Shown: in pieces, positions 43,664-52,930 of the stretch
How the letters are laid out: each line of letters starts with the position of its first letter
Position numbering within the stretch: the stretch's first letter is position 1
Assembly: GCF_001618955.1 (NCBI RefSeq)
Contig: NZ_LVYV01000012.1
Span: 310,001 to 374,000, forward strand
Direction: 5' to 3'
Source of the DNA: Tardiphaga robiniae
GTDB lineage: Bacteria > Pseudomonadota > Alphaproteobacteria > Rhizobiales > Xanthobacteraceae
Length of the DNA: 64,000 nt
Program-made: the position numbers and the translations under genes
Notes under the pieces: generated by a model
The model's database searches: none
The model's input: the letters and a program-made list of their open reading frames with translations, nothing else
Told to the model about the DNA's origin: nothing

Positions 43664-44674
43664 TCAAGCGCGGGCGGCGGCGTCTGACAGCCAGGCTTCG
43701 ATCAGCCGTTGTACGTGAAGGGCGGAGCGCACGCTGTTGGACGGCTCGCGTCGTTGTTCGATTGCATCCAGCATTTCGGTGATCACTCCCCGATGCGGGC
43801 CGTGATCGAATGCCATCGGATCGGCACCTCCGCCGCCCGATTGCGCGGTCCCGACCGTCTCTGGCGGGCCTTCGTGGCGATGGATGGCCAACTGGAACGT
43901 CTCGAGATAGGCCGAGCCGCGCGTGCCAGCGATTTCGATACGCTCCGGATAGCCGGGCCGCGCAACACTGGTGGCATCGAGCACGCCGATGGCACCGCTT
44001 TGGAAACGGACCGCCGCCGCGGTCACGTCTTCAGTATCGATCGTTCGGAGCGGTGAGGTCGATACAAAACCGGCGACATCCTTGTGCGGCCCCACGAAAT
44101 GCAGAAGCAGATCGAGAGTATGGATGGCCTGCGTGAGCAATACGCCTCCGCCGTCGCGAGCCTTCATGCCGCGGCCTGGTTGACGGAAATAGGCATCGTC
44201 GCGCCACCATCGGATCGATGCGCTCGCCGACAGGATATCGCCCAAATCTCCCTGATCCAGCACCGCCTTCAGGCGTAGTGCTGCGGGACGAAAGCGATGT
44301 TGCAGGCACACGCCGCACCGCACGCCAGTAGCCTCCGTGACGGCCGCGAGTTCTTCACCCCTGGCAACCGATATCTCGACGGGCTTCTCGACCAGAATGT
44401 GCTTCCCTGCTGCGGCTGCAGCCTGCACGGTCGCCAGATGCGTTCCGGGGGGCGTCAGTATCAGGACGAGATCGAGATCGGAGCGCGATAGTAAATCCTT
44501 TTGGCTATCGAAAACCGGAACGCCCCACTGCTGTGAGAACGCTGACCGCCGGTCCGCTGACGGCGCAAATCCGCCGACGATTGTAATCCGTCCCTGCGCC
44601 TGCAATTCAAGCAACGAAAGAATATGCGGCTTCACCGCCATCCCCAGCCCAATCAGGCCGACTCCAATTGGCAT
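43664..44674 (-). CDS. Gfo/Idh/MocA-family oxidoreductase
   Basis: 336 residues. N-terminal Rossmann fold (VGLIGLGMAVKPHI), the conserved EKP motif in HILVEKPVEIS, and the GGGVLLTQAIHTLDLL active-site helix (His and Asp) are visible. These NAD(P) enzymes act on sugars, inositols, opines or imino acids. Divergent from the PotABCD-type importer, which suggests the importer brings in its substrate or a precursor. Confidence 0.9.
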   Translation of the reverse strand: MPIGVGLIGLGMAVKPHILSLLELQAQGRITIVGGFAPSADRRSAFSQQWGVPVFDSQKDLLSRSDLDLVLILTPPGTHLATVQAAAAAGKHILVEKPVEISVARGEELAAVTEATGVRCGVCLQHRFRPAALRLKAVLDQGDLGDILSASASIRWWRDDAYFRQPGRGMKARDGGGVLLTQAIHTLDLLLHFVGPHKDVAGFVSTSPLRTIDTEDVTAAAVRFQSGAIGVLDATSVARPGYPERIEIAGTRGSAYLETFQLAIHRHEGPPETVGTAQSGGGGADPMAFDHGPHRGVITEMLDAIEQRREPSNSVRSALHVQRLIEAWLSDAAARA

Positions 44675-44929
44675 GCGTCTCTCCCGATGGCCGACCTTCT
44701 CAAGGCGCCGACTTGTCGGCTCTTAGGGTCGGTTATGAAGTCACAGATTGATATGCGAACGAGCAAGACGGGCAAGGTGCGACATCGCGACATCAGCAAG
44801 TCCTGCTCACGATCGGCCGATTGCGATCTCCCAATGCTTGACAGATGTCGCCCAACTCGTCGATGCTGTGTTTACAAATAAATGACAACCGCGCGCGACG
44901 CGGGTGCATATGCCAGGGAGGAATCGGAA

Positions 44930-46093
44930 ATGCGGATCTGTCCGAATGCATTATTGCGCCCGTTTGCCGGCGCCGTGGCTGTCCTCGCCGTGACGGCTTT
45001 CGTTGGTGAACCTCTGAGGGCCGCCGAGCCGATCGTTCTCTCGATCATCGATACTGGTGGCGATCTCGCATCTACCCAGGTCATCATCGAAAACTACAAG
45101 AAGGCCAATCCCGACAAGATCAAGGAGATCAGGATTCAACGCGCGCCGGCGCCGGAGTTGCCGGCCAAGATCAAGGCTCAGCAGGATGCCGGACGACTGG
45201 ACATCAACCTTGTGCTGACCGGGCAGGACGGTGGCGCGTTTCTCGCGGCCAACAACCAATTGATCAAGATTCCTGACTTCGAGAAACAGTTTCCGCGCGA
45301 TGAGATGACGCCTGCCGGCAAGGCGCTGTACGACGAGGGCCGCGACTACATGGTGCCGTCGGTGGGCAACGCCGGCGGGCCGGTGTTCGTCTACAATCCC
45401 AGCAAGGTCCCCAACCCGCCGAAAACCGCCGAAGAATTGCTGGCCTGGGCGAAGGCAAATCCGGGCCGGCTGATGTATGCGCGGCCGGCGAATAGCGGAC
45501 CGGGCCGGTCGATCGTGCTGGGCATGGCGCACATTCTGAATGACTCAAAGCCGCTTGATCCCGACAAGGGGTGGGACAAGACCTGGGCCTATCTGAAGGA
45601 GCTTGGGCAGTACGTCGAATACTATCCGACGGGCACCGCGATCACATTGAAGGAATTCGCCCAGGGGCAACGCTGGATCATCGCCGGCATCATGGAATGG
45701 GACATGAAGCCCCGTGCCCAGAGTGTCATTCCGCCGGACTCAAAGATCACCATCCTTCAGAACACGACCTTCGTGGTCGACGGACATTACTGGTGCATCC
45801 CCGCAGGCGTGCCGAAAGAGCAGGTCGACGTCATTCTCGATCTCATGAAGTTCATGCGCCGGCCCGAGCAGCAGGTCCTTTCCTGGCCGGGCTTCATTGG
45901 GCCGACGATCACTGCGGCCACCATGGAAAAGGCACCCAAGGAGATCCAGGAACTGGTGAAGGAGTTTTGGCGGCCCGAATACGACGAGGTCGGAACCAAA
46001 TGGAAAGTATCCCCGCCGCTCGGCGTGAAGGAATTGAGCTACGCGATGGATCGTTGGGACCGGGAAGTGGGCGCAAACCAGGTCAAGAAGTAA
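44930..46093 (+). CDS. Spermidine/putrescine-type ABC transporter, periplasmic substrate-binding protein
   Basis: 387 residues with a signal peptide (CPNALLRPFAGAVAVLAVTAFV, cleavage near RAA) and a type II binding-protein fold: VLSIIDTGGDLAS, then the hinge region KVPNPPKTAEELLAWAKANP and a C-terminal KYDEVGTKWK-like EYDEVGTKWKVSPPLG. ATG 44930 has AGGGAGGAA upstream; TTGACA at 44838-44843 is a possible -35. First gene of a four-gene importer. Confidence 0.88.
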   Translation: MRICPNALLRPFAGAVAVLAVTAFVGEPLRAAEPIVLSIIDTGGDLASTQVIIENYKKANPDKIKEIRIQRAPAPELPAKIKAQQDAGRLDINLVLTGQDGGAFLAANNQLIKIPDFEKQFPRDEMTPAGKALYDEGRDYMVPSVGNAGGPVFVYNPSKVPNPPKTAEELLAWAKANPGRLMYARPANSGPGRSIVLGMAHILNDSKPLDPDKGWDKTWAYLKELGQYVEYYPTGTAITLKEFAQGQRWIIAGIMEWDMKPRAQSVIPPDSKITILQNTTFVVDGHYWCIPAGVPKEQVDVILDLMKFMRRPEQQVLSWPGFIGPTITAATMEKAPKEIQELVKEFWRPEYDEVGTKWKVSPPLGVKELSYAMDRWDREVGANQVKK

Positions 46094-46171
46094 TCCATTC
46101 GATGAGCGTGCGGGTCCGCATGTACGGACCCGCCGGTGGCTTTGTTGCTTCTTATTCAGAAACGGGACGAC

Positions 46172-47248
46172 ATGAACGGGCCGGGAGATAGGTTGGACTC
46201 GCTGAAGCTTGGAATCACCAAGCGCTATGGCAACAAGACCGTGCTGGACAACCTTGAACTCGATATCCGAAAGGGCGAGTTCGTCACCTTCCTCGGACCG
46301 AGTGGATGCGGAAAGTCGACGGCCTTGTCGATCGTCGCTGGCCTGATTGCGGCCACCGAGGGCGAGATCAGGCTCAATGGAGCGCGGGTCGATCATCTGC
46401 CGCCCGAGAAGCGCGCGTTCGGAATGGTGTTCCAGAATTACGCGCTGTTTCCTCACATGACGGTCTTCGACAACGTCTCGTTCGGGCTCACCTTGAAGCC
46501 ATTGTCCAAGGAGGAGATCAAGAAGCGCACCGATGCGATGCTCAAACTGGTGCAGTTGACGGGCTATGAGGAGCGCTATCCCGGTCAACTCTCCGGCGGT
46601 CAGCAGCAACGCGTTGCGATTGCGCGGGCCCTCGTGTTGCATCCGCGCCTGATGCTGTTCGACGAGCCGCTATCAAATCTCGATGCCAAGCTGAGGGTCG
46701 AGATGCGGGCGGAGATCAAGCAGATTCACGCCGCGCTGGGGTTGACGTCGATCTACGTGACTCACGACCAGGCCGAAGCACTGTCGCTGTCGGACAGGAT
46801 TGTGTTGTTGCGCAATGGCGTCCTGATGCAGTCGGGTACCCCACAGGAAATTCACGACCGGCCGAAGAATGTCTTCGTGGCGGACTTCATGGGTTTCCGG
46901 AATTTCTTCAAGGTCAGGATCGCGTCAGTGTCCAACGGAATCGCCGAAGGTGTCGGCGACGGAATCCGTATTCGGGCACGGGCCGGGGCTGATGTGCGCG
47001 TGGATACCGATATGGTGATGGCGATACGCCCGGACGATATCCGGGCGGGCGGTGAGGTGGTTTCCGGTGCCGAAGATGTTAGTGGCCGTGTCGAAGTGGT
47101 CGAGTATCTCGGTCGGGAACAGGAAGCCGCCATACGGATCAATGATAACACGCGGGTCTGGTTGCGCACCGCCGAAGCAATACGAACGGCCGATACGATC
47201 GGTCTTCAGTTTCCGATCGACAAGGTCGTCTTGCTTCCCGCGGAATAG
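46172..47248 (+). CDS. PotA-type ABC transporter ATPase
   Basis: 358 residues. Walker A GPSGCGKSTALS, signature LSGGQQQRVAIARAL, Walker B LMLFDEPLSNLD and the switch His in YVTHDQAEALSLSD are intact, followed by a C-terminal TOBE regulatory domain (from about 270). ATG 46172 chosen; the upstream in-frame extension is not conserved. Energises uptake through the two permeases that follow. Confidence 0.93.
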   Translation: MNGPGDRLDSLKLGITKRYGNKTVLDNLELDIRKGEFVTFLGPSGCGKSTALSIVAGLIAATEGEIRLNGARVDHLPPEKRAFGMVFQNYALFPHMTVFDNVSFGLTLKPLSKEEIKKRTDAMLKLVQLTGYEERYPGQLSGGQQQRVAIARALVLHPRLMLFDEPLSNLDAKLRVEMRAEIKQIHAALGLTSIYVTHDQAEALSLSDRIVLLRNGVLMQSGTPQEIHDRPKNVFVADFMGFRNFFKVRIASVSNGIAEGVGDGIRIRARAGADVRVDTDMVMAIRPDDIRAGGEVVSGAEDVSGRVEVVEYLGREQEAAIRINDNTRVWLRTAEAIRTADTIGLQFPIDKVVLLPAE

Positions 47249-47259
47249 GTGAGAAAATA

Positions 47260-48144
47260 ATGCGCGCCGTAGCCAACGATGAGAAGAGCGAATTCGACGC
47301 GCTGGCATTCTTCTGTTTGCTGCCGTCCTTGCTCTACGTTCTCTGCATGTTCGTCTATCCGTTTCTGTATGGTGTCTATCTCAGCCTTCAGCCGCAAAAG
47401 GTTAGCGGCTTCAGCTTTGCGAACTATCTCACCTTCTTCAGCGATCCCTATCAGTATGGTACGATCTGGATCACCTTCAGTCTGGCGATCCCCACCACGA
47501 TTGTTGTTCTTCTGCTTGCACTCTGGCTGGCTTACGGCATGCGTCGCGGTATTTTCATGGAGCGCACCGTGACCACGATCCTGATCATGCCTATTTCGCT
47601 TGGCGTGATCCTGCTGTCGGAAGGTATCTTGGGTTTCTATGGTTCGCAGGGTTGGTTCAATCAGGTCCTTCTCGGATTAGGGCTTATCAAAGAGCCGTTC
47701 ATTCTGACCCATAACTACGCTGGCGTTATGCTGGCGTTGTTCATGCAGCAGTTTCCGTTCTGCTTCCTGATGCTGCTGGGATACATATCCGGCATCGATC
47801 CCAGCCTTGAACGCTCGGCGCGGATGCTTGGTGCGACACCTTCGATTGTCTTCCGGCGCGTGATGCTGCCGCTCATCGCGCCCGGTCTTGCCATCGCATT
47901 CGCGCTGGTGTTCGTCATGAGCTTCGCGGTCTTTCCCTCGGCCATCATGCTCGGGCAGCCGGCGGGCACCACGCGCACGATCTCTATTGCGGCCTATCAG
48001 AAGGCCTTCGAACAATATGACATGTCGGCTGCGTCCGCGATTGCGGTGGTTATGGGCCTGTGTCAGCTGGCAGCGCTGCTGGTCATCATCCTGTTCCGTC
48101 GACGGTTGTCGCCAGCTGCGACGATGGGCGTCGGAAAGAGATAG
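47260..48144 (+). CDS. PotB-type ABC transporter permease
   Basis: 294-residue inner-membrane protein with six hydrophobic segments. The first begins at ALAFFCLLPSLLYVLCMFV. The EAA loop that docks to the ATPase is around SLERSARMLGATPSIVFRRVMLPLIAPG (about residues 186-213). Partner permease follows nine bases downstream. Confidence 0.92.
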   Translation: MRAVANDEKSEFDALAFFCLLPSLLYVLCMFVYPFLYGVYLSLQPQKVSGFSFANYLTFFSDPYQYGTIWITFSLAIPTTIVVLLLALWLAYGMRRGIFMERTVTTILIMPISLGVILLSEGILGFYGSQGWFNQVLLGLGLIKEPFILTHNYAGVMLALFMQQFPFCFLMLLGYISGIDPSLERSARMLGATPSIVFRRVMLPLIAPGLAIAFALVFVMSFAVFPSAIMLGQPAGTTRTISIAAYQKAFEQYDMSAASAIAVVMGLCQLAALLVIILFRRRLSPAATMGVGKR

Positions 48145-48153
48145 GGCTGCACA

Positions 48154-48966
48154 ATGCGAACCAGAATGTGGAAGCTCTCGCTCTATCTGTTCATTGTGGG
48201 TTTCATCCTCAACATGCTTGGGATCGTGTCGCATGTCGTGGTGAGTTCGTTCGCCAAGCGATGGTTCGGTGGCCTGCTGCCGCCGGCCTATACAACTGAC
48301 TGGTTCGCTTACGCGTGGAAGAATTTCGATCTGGGGCAGGTGTTGGGTGTCACGCTGCTGATCGTGGTCGTTGTCGTCTTCCTTGCATTGGCCATTGGAT
48401 TTCCGGCCGCTTACATTCTTGCGCGACGAAATTTTCGATTCAAATCGGTCATTCTGCTGCTGTATTTTTTGCCGCTGGTCATCCCACAGATGACTTACGG
48501 GATTCCGCTGGCAACCACTCTCTACCGATACGGGGTCGGCGGATCCGTTGTCGGCGTGATTCTGGCGGTCCTGGTGCCGATGGTCCCGTTGGCCGTCTTC
48601 GTGTTGATGCCATTTTTCGAGCAGATCAGCGTCAATCTGGAATGGAGCGGGTCAATGCTTGGCGCAAGCCGGGCCCAGATTTTCAGGCGGATTCTGTTTC
48701 CCCTGATGGTACCGGGAATACTGACCGCCGGCGTCCTTGTGCTGGTCAATACAATATCGAATTTCGAGCTCGCATTTCTCCTCGGCGGCGGTGGATCGCA
48801 GACGCTTGTCGTCGCGTTATTCTACAACATGTTCGCCGGTGGTGTTCGCCCCGTCTATTCCATCGATGCCATGGCTGTGATCTACATGGTGATGGTCATG
48901 ACGCTGCTTCTGATCGCATTGCGGTTCGTGCGCCCGACACAGATGGTGTTCAAGCTCGACAAGTAA
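48154..48966 (+). CDS. PotC-type ABC transporter permease
   Basis: 270-residue inner-membrane protein, six hydrophobic segments, EAA loop around WSGSMLGASRAQIFRRILFPLMVPG (about residues 167-191). Last gene of the importer; no obvious terminator follows. Confidence 0.92.
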   Translation: MRTRMWKLSLYLFIVGFILNMLGIVSHVVVSSFAKRWFGGLLPPAYTTDWFAYAWKNFDLGQVLGVTLLIVVVVVFLALAIGFPAAYILARRNFRFKSVILLLYFLPLVIPQMTYGIPLATTLYRYGVGGSVVGVILAVLVPMVPLAVFVLMPFFEQISVNLEWSGSMLGASRAQIFRRILFPLMVPGILTAGVLVLVNTISNFELAFLLGGGGSQTLVVALFYNMFAGGVRPVYSIDAMAVIYMVMVMTLLLIALRFVRPTQMVFKLDK

Positions 48967-49297
48967 ATTCATATTTGAGGCTGCGCGTGTTTGGGTCCGG
49001 GTTGGGTCATGACGCAAGGCGGACAGGGACCACCTGCCGAAGCATGGAGTCGGACCTAGTAACTGGCATCGACTTTTGTCGCGATCTTGAACCTGCCGTT
49101 CGGGGCGCGCAGATGTATGGAACGTTGAGCAGTCCGATGACGAGCAGCCGGTTGGGCTCTCGTTGGCATATTGGTTCATGTGCATCAGCTCGGTCCTGCG
49201 GGCGCCTGTTTCCAAATTGAATTTCGTGACTTTGCGGATACGTTGTACTTTGCGCTACACCGGCTTGGAACTTAATCCACCAACCGACGGGGTAACG
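48967..49297. other. Intergenic region without a recognisable gene
   Basis: 331 bases between the PotC-type permease and the DUF982-like gene. Several short frames are open but none shows a known motif, good ribosome binding site or typical codon bias. It could hold degraded coding sequence; I see no repeats. Confidence 0.45.
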
Positions 49298-49564
49298 GTG
49301 CAGATCATCTTCGCGCCGATCACTTTGACAACTGATGCGCCTGGCCAGACTCCGACTGGTGATCGGAAGCTGCTGTCGATCGTTTCGGCGCTGAGATGGA
49401 TTCAGCGCTACGTCGGATCTGAAACCCGCGCGTCCCCTCAATGGATTGATGTCGTCAGCAGGCTAACCGCTGCGAGCGAAGATCCGGTCAGCACCGTTGA
49501 CGCTAGGAATGCACTTCACGATGCAATGGTCGCCTATGGTTGGGCCAAGCGGAGCATTCATTGA
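49298..49564 (+). CDS. Small DUF982-like protein
   Basis: 88 residues from GTG 49298. The pattern FAPITLTTDAPGQ at the start, SALRWIQRYVG in the middle, a Trp-containing helix and the end VDARNALHDAMVAYGWAKR resemble DUF982, a family of short rhizobial proteins of unknown function, often plasmid- or island-borne. Upstream in-frame sequence to 49163 is possible but less conserved in style. Stands alone between two non-coding stretches. Confidence 0.55.
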   Translation: MQIIFAPITLTTDAPGQTPTGDRKLLSIVSALRWIQRYVGSETRASPQWIDVVSRLTAASEDPVSTVDARNALHDAMVAYGWAKRSIH

Positions 49565-49802
49565 TTTCGTTCTGGCAAGGGACCGCGCGTGTCAGCCACC
49601 GACATAGATATGCCAATATGACGGTTAAGCACCTTGTCTCCACTCATGAACAAACCGGTTCATCCCCTCGCCAGCGATGTTCGACGCCGAGGCGTGATCT
49701 CGCGTGGTGGACTCGCCGAATTCCGTCCCCACATATGCAGTGCCAGGTTCCGCGTCCGTGGCGGTTTGGCCTGGTTTGCCGCCGAGAGATAAACGTCCCC
49801 AC

Positions 49803-50630
49803 ATGACCCCACCCAATGCCCTTCGCGACTTCGTCGATCGCCATCAACGTCTGTTTGTCCTGACCGGCGCCGGCTGCAGCACCAATTCGGGCATTCCCGA
49901 TTATCGCGACACCGACGGCAACTGGAAACGCACGCAGCCTGTGACCTTTCAGGCCTTCATGGGCGAGGAACTGACGCGGCAACGTTATTGGGCGCGAAGC
50001 CTGATCGGCTGGCGTCGGTTTGGCCAGGCGCGGCCGAACGATGCGCATCACGCATTGGCGTGTCTTGAACAGATCGGCAAATGCGAAGTTCTGCTCACGC
50101 AAAATGTGGACCGGTTGCATCAGGCCGCTGGCAGCAAGAAGGTCATCGACCTTCACGGCCGGCTCGATCTCGTGCGCTGCATGGGATGTGAACGCCGGAT
50201 CCAGCGCGATGAATTCCAGCACGAGATGGGTCACCTGAACCCTGGCTGGCTGGAGCTCGACGCGGCCGTTGCGCCCGATGGCGATGCCGATCTGGAGGGC
50301 GTCGATTTCGCGTCCTTTGTCGTTCCGGCCTGCGAGATCTGCGGCGGCATCCTCAAACCGGATGTCGTGTTCTTCGGTGAGAACGTGCCGCGCGAATTCG
50401 TCGATGCCGCGCTCGGCCACCTGCAGAAGGCCGACGCCATGCTGATCGCCGGTTCGTCTTTGATGGTCTATTCCGGCTTTCGCTTCGTGCAAGCGGCGGT
50501 GCGCGCGGAGATTCCGATTGCCGCGGTCAATCTCGGCCGCACGCGCGCCGACGAGTTTCTCAGCTTCAAAGTCGAAGACCGTTGCGAGGACGCGCTCGCA
50601 TTTCTGCTTCAGCGGGCGGATGCGCCCTAA
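49803..50630 (+). CDS. Sir2-family NAD-dependent protein deacylase
   Basis: 275 residues. NAD-binding TGAGCSTNSGIPDYRD near residue 21, catalytic QNVDRLHQAAG and DLHGRLD (His), zinc cysteines in VRCMGCERR and PACEICGG, and AGSSLMVYSGFR. The sequence resembles class II (SIRT4-like) sirtuins, some of which remove lipoyl or other acyl groups rather than acetyl. ATG 49803 chosen because the fold starts there; the ribosome site is weak. Convergent with the 73-residue protein gene. Confidence 0.93.
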   Translation: MTPPNALRDFVDRHQRLFVLTGAGCSTNSGIPDYRDTDGNWKRTQPVTFQAFMGEELTRQRYWARSLIGWRRFGQARPNDAHHALACLEQIGKCEVLLTQNVDRLHQAAGSKKVIDLHGRLDLVRCMGCERRIQRDEFQHEMGHLNPGWLELDAAVAPDGDADLEGVDFASFVVPACEICGGILKPDVVFFGENVPREFVDAALGHLQKADAMLIAGSSLMVYSGFRFVQAAVRAEIPIAAVNLGRTRADEFLSFKVEDRCEDALAFLLQRADAP

Positions 50631-50646
50631 CGGCGCAAGCGTCGGT

Positions 50647-50868
50647 TCAGGCCGCCAGATCCCACAGTCGCGGACAGCCGCGCAGAACCACGGCGCGGCC
50701 CGTGGGTGTCAGCGCCGGATCAGTGTCCGATAGCGCAACCAGTCCCATCGCAACCAGCTGATCGAGAACGTAACGGTTCAGCTTGGCCGGTGGCAGGATC
50801 GCGGGGCGAAGCATCCGCAGTGTGTCCCACTGGTTTTCGGTGAGCTGATATTCGGTCTCGGTCGACAT
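50647..50868 (-). CDS. Small conserved hypothetical protein, possible winged-helix fold
   Basis: 73 residues from ATG 50868. Helix-strand pattern EYQLTENQWDTLRMLRP, LNRYVLDQLVAMGLVAL, ALTPTGRAVVLRG looks like a winged helix without a clear recognition helix for DNA; such proteins are common, unnamed and often stand alone in this bacterial group. A longer in-frame start adds 13 residues. Confidence 0.65.
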   Translation of the reverse strand: MSTETEYQLTENQWDTLRMLRPAILPPAKLNRYVLDQLVAMGLVALSDTDPALTPTGRAVVLRGCPRLWDLAA

Positions 50869-51086
50869 GGTGTCCTGCTTGGATGAATCAGTGCATTCAG
50901 TGCGCATGGCTTACGGAACCCGCATGACCTTGATGCGACATGGCGGGGGCGAAATCTGGAAATCACCGGATTGTTGGATGACGCCAAAACGCTGCTTTTG
51001 CGCAGCTGTCACATGGACGTGCAACAGAACGCGCGAACACATGCGCGAATCACGGCGTGCTCAGACCTAATGAAAAGTAGAACAAT

Positions 51087-52067
51087 GTGCCACCCGCATT
51101 GAAAAATATCATGCAGCTGATGCGTACGCGCCTCAGCTGGAGGTGGCTTGGCGCGCTCCTTAGCATAGCAATTGCTACGATTGCGTTTATGGCGCTGTCC
51201 AAGGCGCTCAAGGGCGTGGATTTTGCCCACGTGCTGTCTGCCATGCACATGGTACCGCCAGGCAGCATCGCGCTGGCGCTGGCGCTGGTGGCGATCTCCT
51301 ATGGCAGCCTGACGCTGTATGACTGGCTGGCGCTGCAGATGATCGGGCGGCGGGACATTCCCTTCAGGATTGCAGCGCTGGCCAATTTCACCAGTTATCC
51401 CATTTCGCACGGAACCGGCGCCGTGCTGCTGGTGTCATCGGCAGTGCGCTACCGGATCTATGCGCCGCATGGCATCGGCCCTGCCGGCGTCGCGCGCATC
51501 TGCTTCCTGACCGGGCTCACCTTCTGGCTCGGCAATCTCACCGCACTGGCGCTCAGCACCTTGCACGAGCCAGGCGCCATCAGCCGGATCGATCAGCTCT
51601 CGCCCGAGATCAACCGCTTCATCGCGGTCGCAATTCTCATGGGTATCATCGCCTATGTGGGCTGGACGTGGAACGGCATTCGGACACTCGGTGGTCGCAA
51701 CTGGTCGGTGCCGGTGCCGAGCGGGCGCAACGTATTCTTCCAGATCGGTATCGGGCTCGTCGATCTCGGAGCGGCGGCGCTGGCGATGTATGTGCTGATC
51801 CCCGAGACGATGGATGTTGGCGTCGCGCAGGTGATCGTCGTCTTCATCGCCGCGACGCTGTTGGGATTCGCCAGCCATGCACCCGCGGGCATTGGCGTGT
51901 TCGATGCGACGATTCTGGTCGGGCTCGGCGGCGAACATACCGAGCAGCTACTGGCTGTGCTGCTGCTGTTCCGGCTGTTCTATCACCTGATCCCGTTCGT
52001 GCTGTCGCTCACGCTGTTCGGTGCTGTGGAAGCCTATCGGAATGTGAACAGGCGCAAGCTCGCCTGA
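51087..52067 (+). CDS. Lysylphosphatidylglycerol synthase-type membrane protein (UPF0104/AglD-MprF flippase-like)
   Basis: 326-residue polytopic membrane protein, about seven to eight helices, starting with WLGALLSIAIATIAFMAL. Conserved ANFTSYPISHGTGAVLLVSSAVRYRIY and AATLLGFASHAPAGIGVFDATIL (each in part) are marks of the MprF N-terminal/UPF0104 family, associated with lipid translocation. There is no soluble synthase domain. GTG start at 51087. Its stop is one base from that of btaB, a betaine-lipid gene, so a role with that lipid is possible (inference). Confidence 0.85.
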   Translation: MPPALKNIMQLMRTRLSWRWLGALLSIAIATIAFMALSKALKGVDFAHVLSAMHMVPPGSIALALALVAISYGSLTLYDWLALQMIGRRDIPFRIAALANFTSYPISHGTGAVLLVSSAVRYRIYAPHGIGPAGVARICFLTGLTFWLGNLTALALSTLHEPGAISRIDQLSPEINRFIAVAILMGIIAYVGWTWNGIRTLGGRNWSVPVPSGRNVFFQIGIGLVDLGAAALAMYVLIPETMDVGVAQVIVVFIAATLLGFASHAPAGIGVFDATILVGLGGEHTEQLLAVLLLFRLFYHLIPFVLSLTLFGAVEAYRNVNRRKLA

Positions 52068-52068
52068 A

Positions 52069-52761
52069 TTACGTCGGCAGCGTCAGCACCGCCGATTGCG
52101 CATAGCCGCGGAACGGGCGATTGAAATCGAGATTGGCGTGGTGGCGCTCGGCGAGTGTCTTCAGCACATCGAGAAGCTCGCGGCGTGGCATCACGTCGAA
52201 CAGCGTCAGCCAGCGCAACAGCAGCTTGCTTGCGATCTTGGGCAGCCGCTCCTGATGGCCGAAATCGACGATGTGTAGTCGCCCACCAGGCTTGAGCTGG
52301 GATACGGCGTGGTCGAGCACATCCTGCCAGCCCGGGATCATCGAGAGGCTGTAGGAAATCATGACGTGGTCGAACGACGGAACAGCAAAGATGCGTGCCG
52401 GATCGAAATTCGTCGCATCGCCATGGGCGACGCGAACGGTATCCGTGAGCTCGTTGCGTGCAATTGATGCGATGGCCGTGGTCAGCATCTCGGTCGAAAT
52501 ATCGATGCCGTAGAATACCGCTTGTGGATATCTGCGGGCAGCCTGAACCAGATTGCGGCCGGTGCCGCAGCCGACCTCCAGCACTGTCGCGCCCGGCGCG
52601 GGTGCCAGTTCGGCGATAAGCTGATCGCGACCGAGCAGATAGTACCGGCGCGTCGCGTCATAGATGAAGCGCTGCCAGCGATACATCCGGTTCATGCGAT
52701 GCGTGGCTTCGTTCGACCACGCGGGCTGACCGCCGTCTTCGTATTCGGAGACAATCGTCAT
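52069..52761 (-). CDS. btaB: Betaine-lipid N-methyltransferase BtaB
   Basis: SAM-dependent methyltransferase, 230 residues, that adds three methyl groups to diacylglyceryl-homoserine to give DGTS. Motif I VLEVGCGTGRNL at about residue 56, a class I fold and RMYRWQRFIYDATRRYYLLGRD at the N-terminus are typical. Start ATG 52761 has GAGGTG seven bases upstream. Assignment rests on its divergent neighbour btaA. In Sinorhizobium and Rhodobacter the two genes are adjacent and same-oriented; here they are divergent. Confidence 0.88.
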   Translation of the reverse strand: MTIVSEYEDGGQPAWSNEATHRMNRMYRWQRFIYDATRRYYLLGRDQLIAELAPAPGATVLEVGCGTGRNLVQAARRYPQAVFYGIDISTEMLTTAIASIARNELTDTVRVAHGDATNFDPARIFAVPSFDHVMISYSLSMIPGWQDVLDHAVSQLKPGGRLHIVDFGHQERLPKIASKLLLRWLTLFDVMPRRELLDVLKTLAERHHANLDFNRPFRGYAQSAVLTLPT

Positions 52762-52806
52762 GGCGCACCTCGTCGCATCCGGATGGGCGATCCATTTCAT
52801 CGCAAC

Positions 52807-52824
52807 ACGACAGCGGTGTGACAG
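52807..52824 (-). promoter_or_regulatory. Candidate Pho box between btaB and btaA
   Basis: Read on the minus strand from 52824 to 52807: CTGTCAC-ACCG-CTGTCGT, two 7-base direct repeats with a four-base spacer, as in the PhoB consensus. It lies 46 bases upstream of the btaB start in the orientation that would drive btaB. A plus-strand half site CTGTCGC occurs at 52862-52868, 62 bases upstream of btaA. DGTS synthesis in rhizobia is induced by phosphate starvation. Confidence 0.65.
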
Positions 52825-52930
52825 TAGTTTCGTCGCGGGTATCGGCCGAAATTTAGAACGACTGTCGCAAAACCGCAGTCTGCGCTTGATAAAAATTTCA
52901 GATTGTCGATTCGAAGGGTCCAAGAAGCCG

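Noticed and set aside
44866-44878. FadR-type GntR operator (TNGTNNNACNA) before the PotDABC-type operon
   Set aside because: Only TGT-N4-ACA is present; the spacing does not match the consensus.
42614-49803. tRNA-linked genomic island with att sites
   Set aside because: I found no repeat of the tRNA-Pro 3' end downstream and no integrase, so no island was annotated, only a finding.
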